This document shows, one piece after another, positions 18,350 through 28,760 of a stretch of 64,000 bases of DNA. Each line of letters begins with the position of its first letter. The stretch's first letter is position 1. Under the pieces are notes generated by a model. The model saw nothing but the letters and a program-made list of their open reading frames with translations. It searched no databases and was not told where the DNA came from. A program made the translations under genes and the position numbers. The stretch is from assembly GCF_029892105.1 (NCBI RefSeq), contig NZ_JARZAJ010000011.1, forward strand, positions 163,793 through 227,792, read 5' to 3'. Origin of the DNA: Kitasatospora sp. GP82. Lineage in GTDB: Bacteria; Actinomycetota; Actinomycetes; Streptomycetales; Streptomycetaceae.

Positions 18350-19920
18350 CGGGCCGTCGCACTTTTGTCGATGTCACTGCCGGTGACGGCGGGCAGGGCC
18401 GATGCGGCGCGGGTGAGTTCGGTGACGGTGAGGGCCTCGCCGGTCAGCTCGGCTGTCACCGCCCCGCACACGAACACCAGGGCGCGGTGGCACACGGTGG
18501 CGACCTCATCGAAGTCGGTGGAGATGAGCAGTACCGCGAGGCCGGCGGCCAGTGCCTCGTCGAGCAGGCGGTAGATCTCGGCCTTGGCGCCGACGTCCAC
18601 GCTGGCGGTCGGCTCCTCCAGGATCAGCAGCCGTCGGTTCACCCGGAGCCACCGGCCGACCATGATCTTCTGCTGGTTGCCGCCGGACAGGGTGGCGATC
18701 GGAGCCTCGCTGTCACGAGGGTGCACCGAGAACCGCTCGATCAGGGCGGTGGCCTCGGCGCGCTCGCGCCGGGGGCTGATCCAGTGCAGCGCCGGCAGGC
18801 CGCCGACCCGGGGGTTTGCCAGGAAGTTCTCACGCACCGTCAGTTCGGCGGCGCAGCCTTCCTCCTGACGGTTGCCGGTCACGAAGCCGACGCCCAGGGC
18901 GACGGCCGCGGCGACCGAATGCGGGGTGTACGGCCGTCCGTCGAACAGGGCCCGCCCGGCGAGGATCGGCCGGGAGCCGGCGAGAGCGCGGCCCAGGCCG
19001 ATGTGGCCGGCGCCGGTGAGGCCCACCGCCCCGAGGATTTCGCCGGCGCGCAGCTCCAGGCTCACCGGTCCGGTGTTCTCGGTCCGGACGCCGTCGAGGC
19101 TCAGCACGGCCGGGCCTTCGGCGGGGGCGGTGGCGGGCGGCCGTCCGCGCGGGCGACCGGTCGGTTCGTGGCCCACGATGTCGTGCACCAGGCGGCCGGG
19201 GCTGTGCCCGGCGAGCGGGCCTGAGCTGATGAGGTGGCCGTCACGCAGGACGGCGAAGGTGTCGGCGACCCTGTACACCTCGTCGAGCCGGTGGGTGACG
19301 TAGACGACGCCGTGCCCTCGGTCGCGCAGCGTGTGCAGGACGCCGAAGAGCCTGGCACTGTCCGCGGCGGAGAGGCTGGCGGTCGGTTCGTCCAGGACGA
19401 CGAGCTCCGCCCGCGTCGCCAGGGCGCGGGCGATGGCGACCAGCGAGCGCTCGGCGGGGGCGAGGTCGGCGATTCGCGCGTCGGCGTCGAGGTGTCCGGC
19501 GACGATCGCGAGGGCCTCGGCGCAGCGCTCCCGGGTCAGCCGCCACGAGACCAGCCGGCGACGGCGCGGGTAGCCGGTGACCAGGGCGATGTTCTCGGCG
19601 ACCGTCATCCACTCGACGAGGCTGAGGTCCTGGTGGATGAAGGACATGCTCCGGGAGGCTGCGTCGGTGCCGAGCGGGTGCCCGGCCACCGCCACCTCGC
19701 CCTCGTCGGCGCGGTAGACCCCGGCGAGCGTTTTGATGAGAGTGGATTTTCCGGCGCCGTTCGGACCGAGCAGAGCCAGGATGCTGCCGCGGTGGATGTC
19801 GAGGTCGATCCCGGCCAGCGCGAGAGTGCCGCCGAACCGCTTGCTGAGACCGCGAATGCGGACGAGCGGGCCGCGGCGTGCGAGTGGGCCCACCGAGGTG
19901 TCGAGAGCGTCGTCGTGCAT
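18346..19920 (-). CDS. Sugar-type ABC transporter ATPase, two NBDs (RbsA family)
   Basis: A 524-residue tandem ATPase. The first domain has Walker A LLGPNGAGKSTLIKTLAG (about residue 51) and Walker B LVVLDEPTASLS. The second has a degenerate Walker A (AVGLTGAGHIG) but an intact signature LSGGNQQKIMVGRWL and LLILEEPTAS, the asymmetry normal for RbsA/MglA-type ATPases. It energises uptake through the permease at 17273. It is the first gene of the operon, with roughly 180 bases of upstream sequence in which I saw no clear operator. Confidence 0.9.
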   Translation of the reverse strand: MHDDALDTSVGPLARRGPLVRIRGLSKRFGGTLALAGIDLDIHRGSILALLGPNGAGKSTLIKTLAGVYRADEGEVAVAGHPLGTDAASRSMSFIHQDLSLVEWMTVAENIALVTGYPRRRRLVSWRLTRERCAEALAIVAGHLDADARIADLAPAERSLVAIARALATRAELVVLDEPTASLSAADSARLFGVLHTLRDRGHGVVYVTHRLDEVYRVADTFAVLRDGHLISSGPLAGHSPGRLVHDIVGHEPTGRPRGRPPATAPAEGPAVLSLDGVRTENTGPVSLELRAGEILGAVGLTGAGHIGLGRALAGSRPILAGRALFDGRPYTPHSVAAAVALGVGFVTGNRQEEGCAAELTVRENFLANPRVGGLPALHWISPRRERAEATALIERFSVHPRDSEAPIATLSGGNQQKIMVGRWLRVNRRLLILEEPTASVDVGAKAEIYRLLDEALAAGLAVLLISTDFDEVATVCHRALVFVCGAVTAELTGEALTVTELTRAASALPAVTGSDIDKSATAR

Positions 19921-20098
19921 GGACCTCTCCAGGGCTCGGCCTCCGAGTCCTTCCCGACCTCTGTCGGGAGCACTACTGAGCGCCTGGCGGTTCGCCTTCT
20001 CCGCACTGCGCCTTCCTGCGGTGCACCGTTCCTACCACCTGGGCCCGGCCACCGCATTTCTGACACGCTGCGGTCCCCTTCTGCCGCCGAAAGGCGAG

Positions 20099-22975
20099 TT
20101 ATTCGATGCCGGGAAAATCCTCCGAATAAATCCCGGATATGTCAGGGATCTGTCCGGACGCCTCCAGGGCGCACTCGGCCCAGATGACCTTGCCACGGGC
20201 GGTGTAGCGGGTGCCCCAGGCCTGGGCGAGCTGTGCGACCAGGAACAGGCCGCGGCCGCCCTCGTCGGTGGTGGCCGCGTGGCGCAGGTGCGGGGCGGTG
20301 CTGCTGGCGTCGGAGACCTCGCAGATCAGGTTGCGGTCGTGGATCAGCCGTACCTGGATGGGCTCGGTGCCGTAGCGGATGGCGTTGGTGATCAGCTCGC
20401 TGAGCAGCAGTTCGGCGGCGAACGCGACCTCGTCCAGCCCCCACTCGCTCAGTCGGCGGGTGGCGGCGGCGCGCATCTCACCGACACGGGCCGGGTCGGC
20501 CGGCAGGTCCCAGGTGGCGATCCGGTCGGGGGGCAGGGCACGGGTGCGGGCGACGAGCAGCGTGACGTCGTCGACGAGGTGGTCGGGCACCACGGCGTCC
20601 ACGACCGCGCGACAGGTGTCCTCGGGTGAGCGGTCCTGGTGGGCCAGGGCGTGGCGCAGCTGATCGAGGGCCGTGTCGATGTCGCGTCGGCGGTCCTCGA
20701 TGAGCCCGTCGGAGTAGAGGACGAGCCGACTGCCCTCGGGGAGGTGGAGCTCGGCGGTCTCGAAGGGGAGGCCGCCCAGGCCGAGAGGGGGCCCGGCGGG
20801 TAGGTCGGGGAAGGTCACCGTGCCGTCCGGGCGGGCCACCGCGGGTGGGGGGTGGCCGGCGCGGGCCAGTGTGCAGCGCTGCGAGGTCGGGTCGTAGACG
20901 GCGTACAGGCAGGTGGCGCCGATGATGCCGGTGTTCCCGGAGTACTCCTCGCTGCCCTCCTCCCGGTCCAGTCGGCCGACGAGGTTGTCCAGGTGGGTGA
21001 GGAGCTCGTCGGGGGCGAGGTCCAGCTCGGAGAAGTTGTGCACGGCGGTGCGCAGGCGGCCCATGGTGGCGGCCGCGTGCATTCCGTGGCCGACGACATC
21101 GCCGACGACCAGGGCGACGCGGGCGCCGGAGAGGGGGATGACGTCGAACCAGTCTCCGCCCACCCCGGACGCGGCGGGCAGATAGCGGTGGGCGACCTCG
21201 ACGGCGCTCTGCTCGGGCAGGCCGCGCGGGAGCAGGCTGCGCTGCAGGGCCAGGACCATGGTGTGTTCGCGGGTGTACCGGCGGGCGTTGTCGATGCAGA
21301 TGGCGGCGCGGGTGGCAAGCTCCTGGGCCAGTGAGCGGTCGTCGTCCCCGTAGGGGGCGGGGTCCTGCGAGCGGTAGAAGTTGGCGATGCCCAGCACGAC
21401 GCCGCGGGCGAGCAGGGGGACGGCGATGAGGGAGTGGACGCCCAGCGCGAGGAGGCGCTCGGCGCGCTCGGGGTCCTGGGAGAGCCACCTGGCGGCCGCC
21501 TTGAGGTCGGGTTCGAGCACCGACTCCCTGTTGGTCAGGCACTGGAGATACGGCGTGGTGGGGAGAAAGTCGACCCGCTCGCCGACCGGGTAGAAGGGGC
21601 AGTCGTCGCGGATGCCGTGGACCACCGTGCGGCACAGATCGCTGCGGGGGTCGGTGGACTCCTCGCCGCGCAGTACGGCCTGGGGCAGGTCGATGGTGAC
21701 GAAGTCGGCCAGGCGCGGAACGGCCATCTCGGCGAGTTCCTCGGCGGTGCGGGTCACGTCCAAGGTGGTGCCGATGCGGGTGCTGGCCTCGGACAGCAAC
21801 TCCAGGCGACGTCGTGCCGCGACGGCGTACTTCCCCACTCCCGGCTCGCCCACGAGCAGCAGTCCGGGGGACACGCCGACCGCGGTGCCATCGGTGCCAT
21901 CGGTGGTGCCGGCCGGCGTGGCGAACAGACTGCGCACGGCGCCGGGAAGGTGCCCGTGCGGCGGGGTGGCGAGGGTCGCGCCGTGTGCCGCGAGGACGGG
22001 CGGCTCGCCGGCGTGAGCGGGGGCGACGAGGTACTGCAGTGGCGAGTCGCTGTGGAGGGCCGCCTCGATGACGACGCCCTCCACCCCGGACGGGCTCGTC
22101 ACGGGACGGCTCAGGAGGGTGACCCGCCGACCACGGGACAGGGGCACCTCGACGGCGGCCCGCTGGGCCGCGGAGATCAGCTCGGTGGCCTTCTCCTCGA
22201 GGATCGTCTGATCACGCCGGTCCAGTCCGCTCCGGGCCAGCTCGTCCACCCCGATCAGACGCCCGTCCCCGGTCGGTCCGCCGGTCTGCGCGCGGCGCCC
22301 GGAGTCGAGATACGCCCGTAGCAGGGAGCGCTCCCGCGCCGAACTCTGCTCCAGCAGTCGCCGTTCGATGGCGGCGGCGGCCTTGCGTATGACGACGTTC
22401 AGCTCCGGGTCCGCGTCGGTGCGCGGATAGCCGAAGCAGAGGACGCCCTCGATCCGCCCGCTCAGGGGATCGCGAACGGGAATTGCCGAACACGCATTGG
22501 ACTTGGCGCGCTCGGCGAAGTGCTCGGCGCCGTAGACCTGACAGAGCCGCCTCTCCGCGAGTGCCAGACCGATACCGTTGGTCCCCCCGAACTTCTCGGC
22601 GAACACGAAGCCCGGGACGCTCTGGATCGCGGGGAGATTCCTGGCCATGGAGGCTTCGCCGAAACGGCGTTGAAGCACCGCCCCGTTCCCATCGGCAAGG
22701 GACACGTTCATCCGGCTGCCCGCGAACAGGGATTCCAGCCGGTCGAGCACGGGTCCGGCCGCGCGGACGAGCCGGCCGTCCAGATCGAGATCCTGCCGGT
22801 ACGGGAGCTCGGTCTGGTCCGGTGAGAGCCCCAGCAACCGGCAGCGCTGCCACGACCTCAAGATCAGACTTCGCACGCCTCCCTCGACCGACTCGCCATG
22901 CAGGAACCGCTCACGGACCCGTGCCGGGCCTATGCCCGCCTCGCCGGAACCTGTCATGATCGCCACAGCACTCAC
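20099..22975 (-). CDS. GAF-SpoIIE phosphatase-HATPase signalling protein
   Basis: A 958-residue multidomain regulator. An N-terminal region (about 80-215) resembles the GAF sensor of DhaR/acetoin regulators (EKFGGTNGIGLAL, CSAIPV). A second GAF follows at about 400-570, then a PP2C/SpoIIE phosphatase at about 590-800 (GGDWFDVIPL, VGDVVGHG). A GHKL anti-sigma-type ATPase ends the protein (ELITNAIRYG, GRGLFLVAQLAQ). Such proteins dephosphorylate anti-sigma antagonists in partner-switching and may also phosphorylate them through the ATPase domain. It is soluble, and the ligand of the GAF domains is unknown. It shares the linker-phosphatase-ATPase block with the fusion protein at 40717. Confidence 0.9.
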   Translation of the reverse strand: MSAVAIMTGSGEAGIGPARVRERFLHGESVEGGVRSLILRSWQRCRLLGLSPDQTELPYRQDLDLDGRLVRAAGPVLDRLESLFAGSRMNVSLADGNGAVLQRRFGEASMARNLPAIQSVPGFVFAEKFGGTNGIGLALAERRLCQVYGAEHFAERAKSNACSAIPVRDPLSGRIEGVLCFGYPRTDADPELNVVIRKAAAAIERRLLEQSSARERSLLRAYLDSGRRAQTGGPTGDGRLIGVDELARSGLDRRDQTILEEKATELISAAQRAAVEVPLSRGRRVTLLSRPVTSPSGVEGVVIEAALHSDSPLQYLVAPAHAGEPPVLAAHGATLATPPHGHLPGAVRSLFATPAGTTDGTDGTAVGVSPGLLLVGEPGVGKYAVAARRRLELLSEASTRIGTTLDVTRTAEELAEMAVPRLADFVTIDLPQAVLRGEESTDPRSDLCRTVVHGIRDDCPFYPVGERVDFLPTTPYLQCLTNRESVLEPDLKAAARWLSQDPERAERLLALGVHSLIAVPLLARGVVLGIANFYRSQDPAPYGDDDRSLAQELATRAAICIDNARRYTREHTMVLALQRSLLPRGLPEQSAVEVAHRYLPAASGVGGDWFDVIPLSGARVALVVGDVVGHGMHAAATMGRLRTAVHNFSELDLAPDELLTHLDNLVGRLDREEGSEEYSGNTGIIGATCLYAVYDPTSQRCTLARAGHPPPAVARPDGTVTFPDLPAGPPLGLGGLPFETAELHLPEGSRLVLYSDGLIEDRRRDIDTALDQLRHALAHQDRSPEDTCRAVVDAVVPDHLVDDVTLLVARTRALPPDRIATWDLPADPARVGEMRAAATRRLSEWGLDEVAFAAELLLSELITNAIRYGTEPIQVRLIHDRNLICEVSDASSTAPHLRHAATTDEGGRGLFLVAQLAQAWGTRYTARGKVIWAECALEASGQIPDISGIYSEDFPGIE

Positions 22976-23147
22976 ACTCCGAGGAGCTTCACCCTTGAGG
23001 CAATATTAGGACTTTGCTCACAACCCGGTGCTTATCACCGGATCCCGCCCGTCGCCCGGGTCGTCCGTGTCGACCCACCACGGTGGCGACAACCCGACCG
23101 CCGCCGCATCATCGGCTGTACCGGGGGAAGCGGGATCGAGGAGTGCC

Positions 23148-24101
23148 ATGAGTGGTTCTGCCTGCCCACCCGAGCGGTCCGCCGGACACCGCACGTCGGC
23201 CGCAGGCGGACCTACGATGACCCGTGACGAGTTCGACGCGTTCTTCGACCAGCTGCGCCGCGACCGCCTCCCCGGCCCGGTCGCAGGGGCGCAACGCGTG
23301 GCAGCGGCGGGACTCGTGCAGACCGGTGAGGTCGTCGCCATGGGGCGGCCGTGGGACAGCGTTCCGGGGCCGGACAACCGCAGGCCGGCGCTGCACCAGA
23401 TGACCGAACTGGCGGACGTCACGGCCCCGGAACCGACCGTGCACAAGGACTTCATCGCGTCCGACTACCACGGCAAGGCGCAGACACACCTGGACGCGCT
23501 CTGCCACATCGCGTACCGCGGACTGCTCTTCGCGGGAGTGCGGGCGCAGGACGCCGTCTCGTCGCAAGGGGCCTCCTACGGTGCGGTGACCGAACTGCTG
23601 CCCGGGCTGGTGGGGCGGGGTGTCCTGCTGGACGTGGCACGCCTGCGCGGCCGTGACTGGCTGGAGCCGGGAGAGGCGGTCGGCGGCCCTGAGCTGCTCG
23701 CCTGCGCCGAGGAACAGAGCAGCCCGCTCGGGCCCGGGGACATCCTCCTGGTACGCACGGGTCACCTTGCCCGACGGCGGCAGTTGGGCGCGTGGGACCC
23801 GGACGACCTCAGCGCGGGGCTGCACCCCGGCGCGATGCGGGTCCTGAGCGAATCGCGGGTCTCGGCGCTGGGCGGCGACGGCGACAGCGACGTGCGTCCC
23901 AGCCCCGTTCACGGCGTCCACTCGCCGATCCATGTGCTGGCCATCACCGCCATGGGGCTGCCCCTGATCGACAACATGGACCTGGAGGCCCTGGCCGAGA
24001 CGTGCGCGCGCACCTCACGGTGGGAGTTCCTCTTCGTCACCGCGCCGCTGAACATCCCCCGGGGCACCGGCTCCCCGGTCAATCCGCTCGCGGTCTTCTG
24101 A
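23148..24101 (+). CDS. Cyclase-family (kynurenine formamidase-like) hydrolase
   Basis: A 317-residue protein starting at ATG 23148 after GAGGAG; MTRDEFDAF at 23217 is an alternative start. The metal-binding motif of the cyclase superfamily appears as KAQTHLDALCH near residue 110 (family pattern HxGTHxDxxxH, with Gln replacing Gly). GDILLVRTGHL (about 200) and HVLAITAMGLPLIDNMDLE (about 265) are typical later strands. Family members hydrolyse N-formylkynurenine or cyclise polyketide intermediates. It is divergent from the SpoIIE gene and has no biosynthetic neighbours, so a catabolic amide hydrolase is the safer reading. Confidence 0.82.
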   Translation: MSGSACPPERSAGHRTSAAGGPTMTRDEFDAFFDQLRRDRLPGPVAGAQRVAAAGLVQTGEVVAMGRPWDSVPGPDNRRPALHQMTELADVTAPEPTVHKDFIASDYHGKAQTHLDALCHIAYRGLLFAGVRAQDAVSSQGASYGAVTELLPGLVGRGVLLDVARLRGRDWLEPGEAVGGPELLACAEEQSSPLGPGDILLVRTGHLARRRQLGAWDPDDLSAGLHPGAMRVLSESRVSALGGDGDSDVRPSPVHGVHSPIHVLAITAMGLPLIDNMDLEALAETCARTSRWEFLFVTAPLNIPRGTGSPVNPLAVF

Positions 24102-24373
24102 GACCACGGTGGGCCCGGACACTGCCTGAGCGGCCCACTGCCCGGCCCTTCGCGCCGTCGCGCTCACCAGGCGTCAGATGCACGGCTGCGCCGGGCCTCC
24201 CCCGGACCCCCGCAACACCTCCCGCACCTGCCCACGTCCCGAGTGTGGCCACGTCGCCACCGCCTGAACCGCCCACCACCTGGCGGCTGTCGAGAGGAAA
24301 CACAAACACCCACCCATGAGGGTTGGGGCCGGTCGAGACTGCCGGGCTCGGACCTCGCTGAGCACGACCTGGG

Positions 24374-24493
24374 TCCCGCGTCATTGAGGACGACGTCGAA
24401 CGGTTCGGGGAACTTCCCGTCCCGCTCCCGGATCACGTGGCGCGCCCGAGAGCCGGCGTCCTCGAGGTCCATGACAAGGTTCTTCGCCGCCTG
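24374..24493 (-). pseudogene. Transposase (integrase-core, DDE) remnant in the 604-base gap 24102-24705
   Basis: On the minus strand a short run (QAAKNLVMDLEDAG, HVIRERDGKFPEPFDVVL) resembles the integrase core of IS481/IS3-type transposases, where RDRDGKF contains the catalytic Asp. Only about 40 residues survive and no inverted repeats or intact frame remain. The rest of the gap holds no recognisable gene; the part just before 24706 should contain the kdp promoter. Confidence 0.65.
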
Positions 24494-24705
24494 CGGGGTT
24501 CGACTGACGATTCCTCACGCAGCCCTAATGGCCCAGGACCGGTCAGCATGTCAGGGACGCACGGCGGAGAATCGGGGAGACCGGTCGGGTACCCGGTCGG
24601 CGAGCGGACTCGTCGTCTCGGCCGATCGTCCGCGGGCGCCGTGCCGGAGCGTCTCTCCCGTGAGGAATCCGGTACCGATCCCGACACCCCTGGGCGGAGC
24701 CTTCT

Positions 24706-24789
24706 ATGGCGGACCTTGCCTTCGTCGGCGTCACGATTCTCGTGTTCGCTGTCCTCGCCCTTGTCGCCAAGGGGGTGGAGAGGCTGTGA
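24706..24789 (+). CDS. 27-residue single-TM peptide preceding kdpF
   Basis: ATG 24706 to TGA 24787 codes MADLAFVGVTI followed by a hydrophobic stretch and a charged end AKGVERL. It is a one-helix membrane peptide lying 37 bases ahead of kdpF in the same direction. It looks coding because of its strongly hydrophobic, helix-like composition and its place at the head of the kdp operon. It may be an extra small subunit or regulator of the Kdp pump. Function is unproven. Confidence 0.6.
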   Translation: MADLAFVGVTILVFAVLALVAKGVERL

Positions 24790-24826
24790 CCACGCGGTCG
24801 CCGCACCTCGACGTGAGGGTGGCGCA

Positions 24827-24916
24827 ATGAGTGCCGACAACATCGTGGGCCTGATCGTCTCGGTCGTCCTCGTTGTCTATCTGGTCCTGGCGCTGACCCA
24901 TCCGGAGAGGTTCTGA
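24827..24916 (+). CDS. kdpF: KdpF, small subunit of K+-transporting ATPase
   Basis: A 29-residue one-helix peptide ([19 protein letters not shown], ending ALTHPERF) that matches KdpF in length and in its C-terminal PERF-type end. KdpF stabilises the KdpABC complex in the membrane. Its stop precedes the kdpA GTG by one base. Confidence 0.88.
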   Translation: MSADNIVGLIVSVVLVVYLVLALTHPERF

Positions 24917-24917
24917 G

Positions 24918-26582
24918 GTGGACGCCACTCTCGCGGGGTTCTTGCAGGCGCTTGCCCTGGTGGCAGCGCTCGCCCTGTCCCACCGCCCGCTGGGCGACTA
25001 CATGGCGTACCTGCTGACCAGCGGGAAGCACCTGCGCGTCGAGCGCGGCATCTACCGCCTGATCGGCGTCGACGGTGGCTTCGACCAGACGTGGATGGCG
25101 TATCTGCGGAGCGTGCTCGCTTTCTCCGCGGTGTCGGTGCTCCTCCTCTACGCCTTCCAGCGGCTGCAGAACCACCTGTGGCTGTCACTCGGCTTCCCGG
25201 CGGTGAGCCCTGCGACGGCGTGGAACACCGCGGCCTCCTTCGTCACCAACACCAACTGGCAGTCGTACTCGGGTGAGTCGACCTTGGGCCACCTGGTGCA
25301 GATGGCGGGCCTGGCGGTGCAGAACTTCCTGTCCGCCGCCGTGGGTATCGCGGTGGCGGCGGCACTGATCCGGGGCTTCCACCGCAATCGCACGGATCAG
25401 GTCGGCAACTTCTGGGTGGATCTCACCCGGGTGACGCTGCGTCTGCTGCTGCCCGTCTCGATCGTCTTCGCGATCGTCTTCGTCGCGGCGGGCATGGTCG
25501 AGAACCTGCACGCTGCCAGCCACGTTACGACCCTCAGCGGCGCCGCCCAGAGCATCACCGGCGGACCGGTGGCCTCGCAGGAGGTCATCAAGGAGCTGGG
25601 CACCAATGGCGGCGGCTTCTACAACGCCAACTCGGCGCACCCCTTCGAGAACCCCAACCCGCTGACCAACTGGCTGGAGATCTACCTGCTGCTGGTCATC
25701 TCGTTCTCGCTGCCGCGCACCTTCGGCACGATGGTGGGAGACCGCCGCCAGGGCTACGCGATCGTCGCCGTGATGGCGCTCTTCTGGGTGTGCTCGGCGT
25801 CCCTGCTCACGTTCTTCGAGTGGCAGCACCACGGCACCGCTCTGCAGGCTGCGGGGGCCGCGATGGAGGGCAAGGAGGTGCGCTTCGGCATCCCGGGCTC
25901 CGCGCTCTTCGCCTCCTCCACCACGCTGACCTCGACCGGCGCGGTCAACTCCTTCCACGACTCCTTCTCGCCACTGGGCGGCGGGGTGACGGTCTTCGAC
26001 ATGATGCTCGGTGAGATCGCCCCCGGAGGCACCGGATCCGGGCTGTACGGCATGCTGATCCTGGCCGTGGTCGCGGTCTTCGTCGCCGGGTTGATGGTGG
26101 GACGCACCCCGGAGTACCTGGGCAAGAAGCTCGGTGGCCGGGAGGTGAAGTTCGCCTCCCTCTACATCCTCACCACCCCGGCGATCGTGCTCATCGGCAC
26201 CGGCGTGGCCATGTCCTTCAAGGCCGAGCGGGCCAACATCCTCAACAGCGGGCCCCACGGTTTCTCCGAGGTGCTGTACGCCTTCACCTCGGCGGCCAAC
26301 AACAACGGCTCCGCCTTCGCCGGCCTCACCGTCACCAGCACCTGGTGGAACACCGCGCTCGGGCTGGTCATGCTCTTCGGCCGCCTGCTGCCGATGGTCT
26401 TCGTGCTGGCGCTGGCCGGCTCGCTGGCCCGGCAGCAGCCCGTCCCCGTGACTGCGGGCACACTGCCGACCCACCGGCCGCTGTTCGTGGGGATGCTCTC
26501 CGGCGTGGTGCTGATCGTCGTCGGACTCACCTACTTTCCGGCTCTGGCGCTGGGACCGCTCGCGGAGGGTCTGCACCGATGA
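24918..26582 (+). CDS. kdpA: KdpA, potassium-translocating subunit
   Basis: A 554-residue membrane protein with GTG start at 24918. It carries the K+ selectivity-filter-like loops of the KcsA-related KdpA family, for example [10 protein letters not shown] (about 112), [18 protein letters not shown] (about 230) and [15 protein letters not shown] (about 455). About ten TM helices are evident. Length is normal for KdpA. It shares an ATGA overlap with kdpB. The complex imports K+ at micromolar external concentration. Confidence 0.95.
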   Translation: MDATLAGFLQALALVAALALSHRPLGDYMAYLLTSGKHLRVERGIYRLIGVDGGFDQTWMAYLRSVLAFSAVSVLLLYAFQRLQNHLWLSLGFPAVSPATAWNTAASFVTNTNWQSYSGESTLGHLVQMAGLAVQNFLSAAVGIAVAAALIRGFHRNRTDQVGNFWVDLTRVTLRLLLPVSIVFAIVFVAAGMVENLHAASHVTTLSGAAQSITGGPVASQEVIKELGTNGGGFYNANSAHPFENPNPLTNWLEIYLLLVISFSLPRTFGTMVGDRRQGYAIVAVMALFWVCSASLLTFFEWQHHGTALQAAGAAMEGKEVRFGIPGSALFASSTTLTSTGAVNSFHDSFSPLGGGVTVFDMMLGEIAPGGTGSGLYGMLILAVVAVFVAGLMVGRTPEYLGKKLGGREVKFASLYILTTPAIVLIGTGVAMSFKAERANILNSGPHGFSEVLYAFTSAANNNGSAFAGLTVTSTWWNTALGLVMLFGRLLPMVFVLALAGSLARQQPVPVTAGTLPTHRPLFVGMLSGVVLIVVGLTYFPALALGPLAEGLHR

Positions 26583-28714
26583 CCACGCCTGCTCCGGACC
26601 CGGTCGCAGCCGAACCGGGCGGCCCGCTGCCAACACACGAGGCGCACCGGGTCTCCGGCGGGCTGATGGACCCCAAGCAACTCCTCCGCTCCCTCCCCGA
26701 CGCGATCCGCAAGCTCGATCCCCGGGTGATGTTCAAGCACCCGGTCATGTTCGTGGTCGAGATCGGCTCGCTTCTCACCACGTACTCGGCGATCCGCCAC
26801 ACCAGCGTCTTCGCCTGGGTGATCACCGGCTGGCTCTGGCTGACCGTCGTCTTCGCCAACCTGGCCGAGGCGGTGGCCGAGGGCCGGGGCAAGGCTCAGG
26901 CCGCGACCCTTCGCCGGACCAAGACCGAAGCCGTGGCCAGGCGGATCGTCGGCCCGTGGCGACCCGGCGCCACCGGGCTTGCCGAGGAGGTGGTCCGGGT
27001 AGCGGAGCTGAAGCTGGGCGACCACGTGATCGTGGAGGCCGGGCAGTTGATCCCCGGCGACGGTGATGTCGTCGAGGGCGCCGCAACGGTCGACGAGTCG
27101 GCCATCACCGGCGAGTCCGCGCCGGTCATCCGCGAATCCGGCGGCGACCGCTCGGCGGTCACCGGCGGCACCAAGGTCCTCTCCGACCGCATCGTCGTGA
27201 AGATCACCTCCAAGCCCGGAGAGACGTTCATCGACCGCATGATCGCTCTGGTCGAGGGCGCGGCCCGGCAGAAGACGCCGAACGAGATCGCGCTGAACAT
27301 CCTGCTCGCCGCGCTGACCATCGTCTTCCTGCTCGCGGTCGTCACCCTGCAGCCGATGGCCACCTATGCGGGCGCCGAACAGACGATCGTGGTCCTGGTC
27401 GCGCTCCTGGTGGCGCTGATCCCGACCACCATCGGCGCGCTGCTGTCCGCGATCGGCATCGCCGGCATGGACCGCCTGGTCCAGCGCAACGTACTGGCCA
27501 TGTCCGGCCGCGCGGTCGAGGCGGCGGGCGACGTCTCCACACTGCTGCTCGACAAGACCGGCACCATCACCTTCGGCAACCGGCAGGCCGCCCAGTTCAC
27601 GCCGGTCACCGGGACGGACGTGAACCAGCTGGCCGACGCGGCGCAGCTGTCCAGCCTCGCCGACGAGACCCCCGAGGGCCGCTCGATCGTCGTCCTGGCC
27701 AAGGAGAGGTACGGGCTACGGGCCCGCACCCAGGCCGAGATCGGCCATGCCGAGTGGATCGAGTTCACCGCGCAGACCAGGATGAGCGGCGCCGACCTCC
27801 ACGAGGACGGGAGCACCCGGCGAATCCGCAAGGGCGCGGCCGGCTCGGTCGCCACCTGGGTGGAGGAGAACGGAGGGCGGCCCGGAGAGGAGATCGGGGC
27901 CCTCGTCGAGGGGATCTCCTCCGCCGGCGGCACCCCACTAGTGGTGGCCGTCCACCACACCGGCGAGCCTGCCCGGGTCCTGGGGGTCGTCAACCTGAAG
28001 GACGTGGTCAAGCACGGCATCCGGGAGCGCTTCGAGGACCTGCGCACGATGGGCATCCGAACCGTCATGATCACCGGTGACAATCCGCTCACCGCCCGGG
28101 CCATCGCCGACGAGGCCGGCCTCGACGACTTCCTCGCCGAGGCCACACCCGAGGACAAGATGGCCCTGATCAGGCAGGAACAGGGTGGCGGCAAGCTCGT
28201 CGCGATGACCGGTGACGGTACCAATGACGCACCCGCCCTCGCCCAGGCGGACGTCGGGGTGGCGATGAACACCGGCACCTCGGCCGCCAAGGAGGCCGGG
28301 AACATGGTCGATCTGGACTCCAACCCGACCAAGCTGATCGAGATCGTCGAGATCGGCAAGCAACTGCTGATCACCCGGGGCGCGTTGACCACCTTCTCGA
28401 TCGCCAACGACGTCGCCAAGTACTTCGCGATCATCCCGGCCATGTTCGCCAGCGTCTACCCGGGCCTGCGGCACCTCAACATCATGGCCCTGCACAGCCC
28501 CACCTCGGCGATCGCCTCGGCGATCGTCTTCAACGCGCTGATCATCGTCGGCCTGATCCCGCTGGCCCTGCGCGGCGTGCGCTACAAGCCGTCCTCCGCC
28601 TCGGCGTTGCTCCGGCGCAACCTCGCCGTCTACGGCGTCGGCGGACTGATCATGCCGTTCGCCGGAATCAAGCTCATCGACCTCGTCGTCCAGTTCATCC
28701 CCGGCCTGCATTGA
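26579..28714 (+). CDS. kdpB: KdpB, P-type ATPase subunit
   Basis: A 711-residue P-type ATPase starting at ATG 26579, overlapping the kdpA stop. The phosphorylation motif [10 protein letters not shown] (about residue 325), actuator loop TGES, and hinge region [13 protein letters not shown] are intact, so it should be functional. It hydrolyses ATP to drive K+ through KdpA. Its first residues ([14 protein letters not shown]) are a low-complexity extension. Confidence 0.96.
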   Translation: MTTPAPDPVAAEPGGPLPTHEAHRVSGGLMDPKQLLRSLPDAIRKLDPRVMFKHPVMFVVEIGSLLTTYSAIRHTSVFAWVITGWLWLTVVFANLAEAVAEGRGKAQAATLRRTKTEAVARRIVGPWRPGATGLAEEVVRVAELKLGDHVIVEAGQLIPGDGDVVEGAATVDESAITGESAPVIRESGGDRSAVTGGTKVLSDRIVVKITSKPGETFIDRMIALVEGAARQKTPNEIALNILLAALTIVFLLAVVTLQPMATYAGAEQTIVVLVALLVALIPTTIGALLSAIGIAGMDRLVQRNVLAMSGRAVEAAGDVSTLLLDKTGTITFGNRQAAQFTPVTGTDVNQLADAAQLSSLADETPEGRSIVVLAKERYGLRARTQAEIGHAEWIEFTAQTRMSGADLHEDGSTRRIRKGAAGSVATWVEENGGRPGEEIGALVEGISSAGGTPLVVAVHHTGEPARVLGVVNLKDVVKHGIRERFEDLRTMGIRTVMITGDNPLTARAIADEAGLDDFLAEATPEDKMALIRQEQGGGKLVAMTGDGTNDAPALAQADVGVAMNTGTSAAKEAGNMVDLDSNPTKLIEIVEIGKQLLITRGALTTFSIANDVAKYFAIIPAMFASVYPGLRHLNIMALHSPTSAIASAIVFNALIIVGLIPLALRGVRYKPSSASALLRRNLAVYGVGGLIMPFAGIKLIDLVVQFIPGLH

Positions 28715-28760
28715 CCGAAATGGGCCGACGCGGGCCGAAGTCGACCGAAGGAGAACGCTC

